A stretch of DNA of 20,810 bases from a virus. Numbering within the stretch: the first letter of the stretch is position 1; the number at the start of each line of letters is the position of its first letter. Where the stretch lies: IMG/VR virus record IMGVR_UViG_3300021406_000052, positions 1 through 20,810 of that record. The stretch is one strand, 5' to 3'. Both the position numbers and the translations under genes were made by a program. The notes below the pieces were generated by a model. That model saw only the letters and a list, made by a program, of their open reading frames with translations. It was not told the DNA's origin and did no database searches. Of the stretch, positions 13,305 through 19,484 are shown piece by piece.

Positions 13305-13639
13305 TGGCGAATCATGGGGAGTTGACGCCGCATGTTTGGCCGCCGTATGTGGGTTTGTCCACCATTGAGGGGGAGCCGATTGATGACCCTAATTATGGTC
13401 GGGGTTTGATTTCTTGGCGGACCGAGCCGGACGGCAGCATTCTGGGTTCCGCACGCATTTTGGCCCCTAAGGGTATTTACACCCATGTTGTGTTTTATTC
13501 GGGGCCGCGTAAGGAGCATCCGCCGATGCCTGGGCATGATCCTCAGCAGGTGCCTCATCCGGTGGTGTTTGATAGGCCGGGGACGATTGAGATAAATCCG
13601 ATCAGGAATGGTGAGTACCTGCCTCGGCAGGGTTGGTGA
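13304..13639 (+). CDS. Hypothetical protein coupled to glycosyltransferase
   Basis: This encodes 111 aa from ATG 13304, with a good GGGAGGTG 4 nt upstream; the ATG shares a base with the preceding TGA. The sequence is Pro/Gly/His rich and beta-like: HVWPPYVGLSTIEGEPIDDP, GLISWRTEPDGSILGSARIL, GIYTHVVFYSGPRKEHPPMP, VPHPVVFDRPGTIEINPIRN. There is no membrane segment, signal peptide or recognised catalytic motif. It looks like a compact single-domain structural or accessory protein. Coupling to the glycosyltransferase suggests it may be a virion protein or accessory to modification, but nothing fixes that. A terminator-like hairpin follows. Confidence 0.65.
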   Translation: MANHGELTPHVWPPYVGLSTIEGEPIDDPNYGRGLISWRTEPDGSILGSARILAPKGIYTHVVFYSGPRKEHPPMPGHDPQQVPHPVVFDRPGTIEINPIRNGEYLPRQGW

Positions 13640-13672
13640 ACGGCGTGGTGGGCCGCTAGTACGGGGTAAGTT

Positions 13673-13711
13673 GCCCGAAACTTAGGTTATGTTCCGGGCC
13701 TTGTTTGTTTC
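13673..13711 (+). terminator. Intrinsic terminator
   Basis: GCCCGAAAC (13673-13681) pairs with GTTCCGGGC (13691-13699) with one mismatch and a 9-nt loop, followed by the T-rich CTTGTTTGTTT. It lies 34 nt after the stop at 13639. This is the best T-tract terminator in the window. Confidence 0.65.
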
Positions 13712-13732
13712 GCGCTTTGTGGTGCGTGGCTG

Positions 13733-16600
13733 ATGTCTATCGCGTGGGACGGGACGTCGGGCAACAGCCAATATCAGGCTGCGGCGACGATCACTTGGAA
13801 CGACAATATCTCCGGTAACTATCTGCTGGTGGCGGTCAACTATCAGGACTTCGGGCCGGGTTCGTTGACGGTCACGGCGGGTGGCACGTCGATGACCCAG
13901 TTGAACAACACGTCCTACAACGGCAACTATATTATGGCGTTGTTTGAGCTGGTAAGCCCGCCGACCGGGTCTTCGGTGGCGATGAGTGTCAGCGGTGTGG
14001 GTTTCGGTGGGCAAGCGTCGTCTATCGCATTCACCGGCGTCGGTCACAGCGTTTCAGCTAACTTGGTGAAAAACAATTCCACTAACAACAACGCTGCGAC
14101 GGTGACCGGTACGTCCAGTTCGGGGGATGCGGCTGTCGTTGTTTTCTACGCTGAGTGCGGTGGTTCCAGCTCGGCCACCTTTACTGGTTTGGATGTCGGT
14201 GCGACGTCTTTACTGAACGCGGACGTGGGCAGCGGCGGCTACCCGATTCTTATCGCGTCGGCTTCCGGTGCGGCTACTGTGAATTTTTCGGCTACGTCGC
14301 CGGCCCCGTCTTTCGCGGAAAACTTTGGTGCGATCGCGATCGATTTGGCACCTTCGGGGAATTTCGCGACCGGGGCTGCCGCCGGGAAAGGCGTGCTGAA
14401 GGCCACGCCGTCTGGGGCTAAGGGCGGCCCGGCAGCGTTCGTTGGGCGTGGTGTTCTGTCTGTCACGGTGAAACCGAAGCTCACAGCTAATCTGTCTGGT
14501 CGCGGCGTGTTGTCTTCCACCCCGGTGGCGACCGGACACTTCACCGGTCATGGTGTTTTGTCTGCGTCTGCGGTGGCTAAAGAGTTCACGTTGGCGGCAC
14601 CGCTCGCAGGTAAAGGGGTGTTCGGCGGAACAACGGTTGCTAAGATCCCGGTCACCGTCACGCTGCCTGGGCGGGGAGCATTATCAGGGTCGGCGTTTAC
14701 GGGTGCTTTCGGCGGCATCGTCAATAAGCTGAACAGCGGCCAGTCAGTCAACATTCAAGTGCTCGGCGACTCGACCGCTGAGGGGTACGGCGACGGTCAG
14801 GCCGGTGGTTGGGTCACCAGGCTCGGGCAACTCCTCGGGCGCCACTACAATGTGACGGTTTACGAGTATTCCGTTTCCCCAGGGTCTGGATACACTCAGA
14901 CCACGGTGTTCACCGGGGGCGGTTCGAACACTATTTCTATGTTCAACGCTGGCATCATCGGGTCGGGTTTCGAGGGTTTCGGGAACGACGAATACGACAT
15001 CGTCAATGGCGGCTTGTTGGCTGTTCAGTTCAGCTACGCCGCCCCCGATGCGGTGATGATCTACAACGGCTACAACGACATCTCCAACGGCACGTCGATC
15101 ACCGCGCCGCAATGGGTGGCTGATGTTGAAACGTTCCTGTCCGGTCAGGGCACCGGTGATGGTGGTGTCGCATCCGGGTATCTGGGTTTGTTTCATTACT
15201 TCCCTAACACCCCGATCATTTTCTGCACCCAGAACACGAGCTGGGCGGTCACCAACTTTAATACCGCCTACTATCCTTACCAGTCGGCGGTGGCTGATGC
15301 GCTGGTTGGGAATAATCTTCCGTTGACCCCACCGGTGCAGTCCAGCACGAACGTTTCGTTCCCCAATGTGTGGGTGTTGGACACTCAGCAAGTTTTCACC
15401 GACGCCCGCTACACGTCGGCGACCGCGTCTTTGATCATGTATGAGGATCCGCACCCGAATGCTTTCGGTTATGAGCTGATCGCTTCGTGGATGGCGTCGG
15501 TGTTGACACCTACAGTTGTCAACTGGCAGCTCAGTAACACGTTGCCCGGTACGGGCACTTTGTCGGCGACGGTACAGACGAGCGCGGTGGACCGGTCGGC
15601 CAGCTTGCATGGTGTTGGTGTGTTGTCGGCGAAGATCGCCGTCAAATCGCCTGCTGGGTTGGCTGGCCGCGGTGTGCTGGTGGCCGCGCCGGTGCCGAAG
15701 CTTCCGACGGTGTTGTCCGGGCATGGTGTGCTGTCGGCGTCGGTGGTCCCGAAGGTTGCTGTCGCGTCCGCTGGTCACGGTGTGCTGTCTGTAACTGTGG
15801 TGCCGTCCCTGAAGACTGCCCTGGCAGGTCATGGTGTTTTGGCTGCGGCGGTGGTTCCGAAGCTGGCGGTGCCGCTGGCCGGGCATGGTGCGCTCGCCGG
15901 TGCTGTGGTCCCGAAACTGGCTGCGGCACTGACCGGTCACGGTGTCCTGTCCGCAACAACACAGACTGGTCTGAACCGGTCAGCCGCCCTGGCCGGGCAT
16001 GGTGTGCTGTCGGCCACGGTGGTGCCGGAACTCGCTGCCGCACCAGCAGGCCGCGGTGTCCTGTCAGCTGCGGGAAGCCCGAAGCTGGGTGCCGCACTCG
16101 CCGGTCATGGTGTGCTGGCCGCGACCGCGGTCCCCAAGCTCGCCGCAACACTGGCCGGGCATGGTGTCCTATCTGCTGCAACGCAGGCCGGCCTGCAGCG
16201 TCCCGCCAACCCCGCAGGGCATGGTGTGCTGGCGGCCACAGCATCAGCTGTCAAGTTCAACTTGGCTGTAACTTTGACGTCGCGGAGCGTCCTGTCGGCG
16301 GCCACAGAGTCCAGCTTCCGTCCCGGCAACATCACCGGTGTCGGTGTCTTGTCCGCCGCGGCCCGCGTGTTCGCGGTATCCGTCGCAGCACACCTACTCG
16401 GGGGCGGCGCACTTTCCGCCAAGATCAACCCCGTTGGCGCGTTCGGGTCCGGTGTGCTGTCGGTTTTAGTTACCGAACCACCAACACCTGGCCGTGTCTC
16501 CGCGGCGTCTGTGTCTGCGGTGCCGCGCGTGTTCAGCGCACCGGTCAGGCAGCGGGTAGCGGCCAGCGGAACATCCGCATCGCGGATAACGCGGGCCTAA
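13733..16600 (+). CDS. Large repetitive fibre-like protein with SGNH hydrolase domain
   Basis: This encodes 955 aa from ATG 13733, with no clear Shine-Dalgarno. (1) Residues 1-210 are a beta-rich module (MSIAWDGTSGNSQYQAAATI ... AIAIDLAPSG) resembling the N-terminus of the 402-aa IPT protein, a likely shared virion anchor. (2) About 215-330 hold six G-x-G-[VA]-[LF] units. (3) About 338-600 form an SGNH/GDSL hydrolase: GDSTAEGYG with Ser347, GYND with Asn448, and DPHP with Asp572 and His574. Such domains hydrolyse esters, often O-acetyl groups on polysaccharide or cell-wall glycans. (4) About 605-915 hold seventeen units of 17-20 aa around GHGVLSA and VVPKL. (5) An Ala/Ser/Arg/Val tail completes the protein. 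It is a plausible tail or head fibre acting on the host surface, or an enzyme trimming acetylated glycans. It converges with the minus-strand head genes. Confidence 0.85.
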   Translation: MSIAWDGTSGNSQYQAAATITWNDNISGNYLLVAVNYQDFGPGSLTVTAGGTSMTQLNNTSYNGNYIMALFELVSPPTGSSVAMSVSGVGFGGQASSIAFTGVGHSVSANLVKNNSTNNNAATVTGTSSSGDAAVVVFYAECGGSSSATFTGLDVGATSLLNADVGSGGYPILIASASGAATVNFSATSPAPSFAENFGAIAIDLAPSGNFATGAAAGKGVLKATPSGAKGGPAAFVGRGVLSVTVKPKLTANLSGRGVLSSTPVATGHFTGHGVLSASAVAKEFTLAAPLAGKGVFGGTTVAKIPVTVTLPGRGALSGSAFTGAFGGIVNKLNSGQSVNIQVLGDSTAEGYGDGQAGGWVTRLGQLLGRHYNVTVYEYSVSPGSGYTQTTVFTGGGSNTISMFNAGIIGSGFEGFGNDEYDIVNGGLLAVQFSYAAPDAVMIYNGYNDISNGTSITAPQWVADVETFLSGQGTGDGGVASGYLGLFHYFPNTPIIFCTQNTSWAVTNFNTAYYPYQSAVADALVGNNLPLTPPVQSSTNVSFPNVWVLDTQQVFTDARYTSATASLIMYEDPHPNAFGYELIASWMASVLTPTVVNWQLSNTLPGTGTLSATVQTSAVDRSASLHGVGVLSAKIAVKSPAGLAGRGVLVAAPVPKLPTVLSGHGVLSASVVPKVAVASAGHGVLSVTVVPSLKTALAGHGVLAAAVVPKLAVPLAGHGALAGAVVPKLAAALTGHGVLSATTQTGLNRSAALAGHGVLSATVVPELAAAPAGRGVLSAAGSPKLGAALAGHGVLAATAVPKLAATLAGHGVLSAATQAGLQRPANPAGHGVLAATASAVKFNLAVTLTSRSVLSAATESSFRPGNITGVGVLSAAARVFAVSVAAHLLGGGALSAKINPVGAFGSGVLSVLVTEPPTPGRVSAASVSAVPRVFSAPVRQRVAASGTSASRITRA
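14385..16465 (+). repeat. Degenerate tandem repeats encoding G-H-G-V-L-S-A units
   Basis: The coding DNA carries about 23 copies of a 51-60 bp unit centred on a GGTCATGGTGTGCTGTC-like word. They fall in two blocks, 14385-14690 (6 units) and 15545-16465 (17 units), interrupted by the hydrolase domain. Units differ mostly at third positions and at His/Arg/Lys/Val of the G-x-G, which suggests old duplication with selection on the protein. The most regular run is 15700-16240. Confidence 0.85.
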
Positions 16601-16601
16601 G

Positions 16602-16751
16602 TCACCAAGCCGCACCCCGGGTGCGGCAATAGCATCCATGGCGCTCGGCGATTGTGCAGCCTGCGGGGTTATGCCAATACATGCGGTGGCCGCAACCGTG
16701 GCACCGCCTGCCGAAAAGGTTGTTCCAAGTCAGCCGGGTGCGCCAAAACAT
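16602..16751 (-). CDS. 49-aa Cys/His-rich small protein
   Basis: A short frame from ATG 16751 to TGA 16604-16602. It begins MFWRTRLTWNNLFGRRCHGC and continues GHRMYWHNPAGC, ERHGCYC. It has five Cys and four His in 33 residues, with a C-x2-C pair followed by two more Cys in C-x-C, a plausible single zinc-binding knuckle. It follows the 23-aa membrane peptide by 9 nt on the same strand and ends 2 nt from the end of the convergent 955-aa gene. No strong Shine-Dalgarno is visible, so it could depend on read-through. It fits the small zinc-protein class common in actinophages. The composition is unlikely by chance but not proof. Confidence 0.5.
   Translation of the reverse strand: MFWRTRLTWNNLFGRRCHGCGHRMYWHNPAGCTIAERHGCYCRTRGAAW
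16609..16627. terminator. Bidirectional hairpin between convergent genes
   Basis: GCCGCACCC (16609-16617) and GGGTGCGGC (16619-16627) form a compact palindromic stem directly after the stop of the 955-aa gene, overlapping the last codons of the small minus-strand frame. There is no T-run. It is the natural stop for both converging transcripts. Confidence 0.5.
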
Positions 16752-16760
16752 TGGCCCAGT

Positions 16761-16832
16761 CTACGCAGGCGCGAGCGCCAGCAGCGCGGCGGCGAACCAC
16801 GTGATGTAGATACCGCAGATAAGGAACGTCAC
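16761..16832 (-). CDS. 23-aa single-pass membrane peptide, coupled
   Basis: GTG (16832-16830) overlaps the TGA of the upstream 109-aa gene (GTGA), and the frame ends at TAG 16763-16761. The product reads MTFLICGIYITWF then AAALLALAPA. Nearly every residue is hydrophobic, enough for one transmembrane helix. It is too short for routine gene finders. The 4-nt overlap and the composition support translation. Short coupled hydrophobic peptides in phages can be holin-like, superinfection-related or without known role; none can be assigned here. Confidence 0.45.
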   Translation of the reverse strand: MTFLICGIYITWFAAALLALAPA

Positions 16833-17158
16833 CAGGTTTGCGTGGTCGGTGTGGTGTAGGCGATCGGCGGTGCCTGCCAAGGGACCTGCTTACCGATAGC
16901 CGGCTGCCCAGAACCTGGGGTGCCGCTCTTAGGGGCGCTGTCCTTCTTGCCCGGCTTCAAATCGGGAACCTTCCCGCCGCTCGCGCCTTCACCGATAGCG
17001 GCCACATCCGCGGCGGACAGGCCCTCCATGTTCAGCTGAGTCATCTGCATGACCGCCGACGCGCGGGTAGCGTGGCAGCCAGCCACCGCGCCCTCGCCGT
17101 CGATCACGGCGAACGGACGGCCCGGCAGATCAGAGACCGCAAGGTGCCATGACGCCAT
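16829..17158 (-). CDS. Hypothetical head-region protein
   Basis: This encodes 109 aa from ATG 17158, 2 nt after the protease stop codon. The N-terminal half is a compact alpha/beta segment (SWHLAVSDLPGRPFAVIDGE, GCHATRASAVMQMTQLNMEG), and the second half is a flexible, Lys/Pro/Gly/Ser-rich linker (GGKVPDLKPGKKDSAPKSGT) ending PIAYTTPTTQTW. The gene order portal-protease-this gene suggests a head accessory, scaffold or decoration protein, or a partner of the long protease tail. I do not recognise the family. The coupling to the next tiny frame is by GTGA overlap. Confidence 0.7.
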   Translation of the reverse strand: MASWHLAVSDLPGRPFAVIDGEGAVAGCHATRASAVMQMTQLNMEGLSAADVAAIGEGASGGKVPDLKPGKKDSAPKSGTPGSGQPAIGKQVPWQAPPIAYTTPTTQTW

Positions 17159-17160
17159 AT

Positions 17161-19479
17161 TTAACGCTCCTTAGCTTGACGGTGACGGCGGATTGCGTCG
17201 TTCAGTTCAGCTTCACGCTGCGCGGCCTTCAAACGCTCCGCAGCTTTGTCCGACTCCTGCGCCGCGGTGCGGGCACGCCGGTCGCTTTCCAAAGCTTCGC
17301 GGGCCAAACGCTCAGCAGGCGTAGTGACGTGCAGCTGCGGATCGTGATCCAGCAGACCACCGTAACCGACCGGCGCGGAACCAGCCGCCCGCAGATGCTT
17401 CATGTAATCGGTCACCGTCCCGGTGCCAAGGTCCCCAACCTCGGAACGGATCTCAGCCATCCTCTTCTGAATGTCCGACGGCCCAGCAGGCTTAGGTGCC
17501 TTACCGGCCAGAATGTAAAGCTGCTTACGCGCCACAGCCAACGTTTGACGCACCTCCTGGTTACCTTCGGCCAGCTTGTAGCAGTGGACGATGGTCCGCT
17601 CCAGGGCTTCAACCATCCCCATGTCGAGGCCGAGTTCCACATGCTCACCGTCGTCGGCGTCGTCGTTGCTCTTGTGCAGCGACCCGCCTTCAATGTTGGT
17701 TGGCTCCCAACCGCCGGTGTGGAAGTGGGTGCCCGGGCCGCCTAACGTTGGGGTGTCATGCGGGTCGCATGACGCTTCCATCGCGCGGACCGCAGCGTCC
17801 AACTCTTGGGCCGGGTCGCCCGGCTCGAGGCTGCCCTCAGACCAGTCCCATTCGTGGTCACCCGACGTCACCACCGGTCCGGTGCCCACCGACGGCGGCG
17901 TTCCGGGACTCACAGAAGAACCGCCACCAAGCGCCGGGGTGTTCTCCATGATGTTGTCCGGCACACGGCCTGAGTCGCCGGCGTGGGTGCCGACGTTCGG
18001 GCGGTCACCGGGCACACGACCGACCTGGCCACCCAACGTGTACGGGGTGTGGTGCGGGTCACCGCCCCCGCCCTCGCCGTTAGCGAAGCCGTCCTCGATG
18101 GCGATCTTCGATCCGCCCGGGTAAGGTCCGAATTCCAACGAACCGTCATGTGGATCCATTGACAGCTTCTCCTCAGTGTCGAAGGATTGGTCGTGCGGGT
18201 CCTCTTCGGGTGAGGGCTGCGCGAACGATGGGTTGTCGGCGGTGAATTTGTTTCCGCCGCCCTGAATGTTGTCGGGAATAGGTCCGGCAGCGACGAGTCC
18301 CATCGGGCCGACTTCATACTTGTTGTCGTGCGGATCTTCGGTCTGCACGTTGCCCGGGTCCCAATCGCTGTCCCCGTTGTTGCCTTTCAGGTCGCCCCTG
18401 GCGGCGGGCAGGGCCGGCGCTTGCGTCGGCAGCGGCACCCGCGAACCGTCCATCATCACCGCAACCAGCGTGATATTCCCGTCAGCGCGGTACACCTGCT
18501 CAATGTGCGACAAACCTGTCTTGCCTTTACTCTTATCGGCGTCATCGCTGGTCTCCACACCGAACTTCTTCAACGCAGCCTTGATACGGCCCTTGATAGC
18601 CGACACCTGAGTGGACGTGTAACCCTTCTGGTTTTTCGGCATATTGATGTACGACCAGGCCGCTTTGGCGCGTTCCTTATTGTTGATCGGGTAACGCTTC
18701 TTGCCCTCTTTGTAGCCAGGGTCAGCGTAAGTGACGTCACCGTAGTCGCCGCTGTCGTCGCGCACAGACACAGTCTTAGCCGGCGCACCCAACGAACCCG
18801 GACCAGGAGGAACCTCATAGCCGGTGAGGGACATGAGGATCGCAGCTGCCCGCTTAACCTGCTTACCGTCCAACTTACCGACCTGATTACGCAACTCCAC
18901 CAACTCCTTAGTGGACAACTGCGACAACATACCGACAGCGTCAGCCAAAACCACCTTAGTGGTGGGGTTCATGCCGTAATTCACAACGCTCACGTCCCCC
19001 TTCTCCAAACTGAGCGCACTGATCGTGCGGTTACTATAGCTGGTGTTCCAAGCTTGCTTCGTCACCCGGAAAGCGAACGACATTTCGTCCATGTCGCCGC
19101 GCCGCATCTTAGGCACAAGCGCCTGAACATCCGGATCGGTAGGGTCCAAAGAAGCCCAAACCCGCAACCCATGAGAGTCGCGGGTCAATTTCAAAGTGCC
19201 GCTCTTAGTACGCGCAAGAGGCGTACCGGTGTGGTTAATCAACAATTGAACATCAGGCTTCTCGGCCAGCGTCTCATCAAACGCGCGCTGATCAAGCTGC
19301 TCAACCCAACCGCCAGCATCCGGTCCGCCGTGACAATCGTAAGGCTGATACGTTGCGGCGTACCCCTGGAGTATGATTTCACCAGAGGACTTGTCTTCGC
19401 GGAACTCGAGACGCTCAGCACCCGCACGGCGCTCAACGGTGCCGAGCAGGTTCTCCCGCTCACTGCGAAACTCAGTCAT
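17161..19479 (-). CDS. HK97-type prohead protease with long acidic DPHD-rich extension
   Basis: This encodes 772 aa from ATG 19479, with GAGGAG 8 nt upstream; an in-frame GTG at 19488 overlaps the portal stop but lies inside that Shine-Dalgarno. Residues 15-185 are the S78-type serine protease that matures the capsid: INHTGTPLARTKSGTL with catalytic His83, and GDMDEMSFAFRVT with Ser134. Residues 250-307 (DPGYKEGKKRYPINNKERAK ... AALKKFG) look like a small domain (DUF6582-like, from memory) seen after such proteases. Residues 375-600 are disordered, Gly/Pro/Asp rich, with five D-P-H-[DH] motifs (382, 427, 442, 474, 572) and repeated P-x-N-I. The tail (720-772) is a charged coiled coil that could serve as scaffold. 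Typical family members have about 200-300 aa, so this is far longer than usual. No separate scaffold gene is visible. Confidence 0.88.
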   Translation of the reverse strand: MTEFRSERENLLGTVERRAGAERLEFREDKSSGEIILQGYAATYQPYDCHGGPDAGGWVEQLDQRAFDETLAEKPDVQLLINHTGTPLARTKSGTLKLTRDSHGLRVWASLDPTDPDVQALVPKMRRGDMDEMSFAFRVTKQAWNTSYSNRTISALSLEKGDVSVVNYGMNPTTKVVLADAVGMLSQLSTKELVELRNQVGKLDGKQVKRAAAILMSLTGYEVPPGPGSLGAPAKTVSVRDDSGDYGDVTYADPGYKEGKKRYPINNKERAKAAWSYINMPKNQKGYTSTQVSAIKGRIKAALKKFGVETSDDADKSKGKTGLSHIEQVYRADGNITLVAVMMDGSRVPLPTQAPALPAARGDLKGNNGDSDWDPGNVQTEDPHDNKYEVGPMGLVAAGPIPDNIQGGGNKFTADNPSFAQPSPEEDPHDQSFDTEEKLSMDPHDGSLEFGPYPGGSKIAIEDGFANGEGGGGDPHHTPYTLGGQVGRVPGDRPNVGTHAGDSGRVPDNIMENTPALGGGSSVSPGTPPSVGTGPVVTSGDHEWDWSEGSLEPGDPAQELDAAVRAMEASCDPHDTPTLGGPGTHFHTGGWEPTNIEGGSLHKSNDDADDGEHVELGLDMGMVEALERTIVHCYKLAEGNQEVRQTLAVARKQLYILAGKAPKPAGPSDIQKRMAEIRSEVGDLGTGTVTDYMKHLRAAGSAPVGYGGLLDHDPQLHVTTPAERLAREALESDRRARTAAQESDKAAERLKAAQREAELNDAIRRHRQAKER

Positions 19480-19484
19480 AAAAG

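Noticed and set aside
14744-15940. 398-aa minus-strand frame opposite the hydrolase gene
   Set aside because: It is Arg/His/Gln-rich, as expected from the antisense of a GC-rich gene, with no motif, and it sits opposite a gene with intact catalytic residues.
15545-16465. Tandem repeats looked at as a possible CRISPR array or satellite
   Set aside because: The repeats are in-frame coding units of a continuous 955-aa frame, vary in length (51-60 bp) and sequence, and have no unique spacers.
13733-16600. Diversity-generating retroelement targeting the repetitive fibre
   Set aside because: No reverse transcriptase, template repeat or accessory gene is visible in the window.
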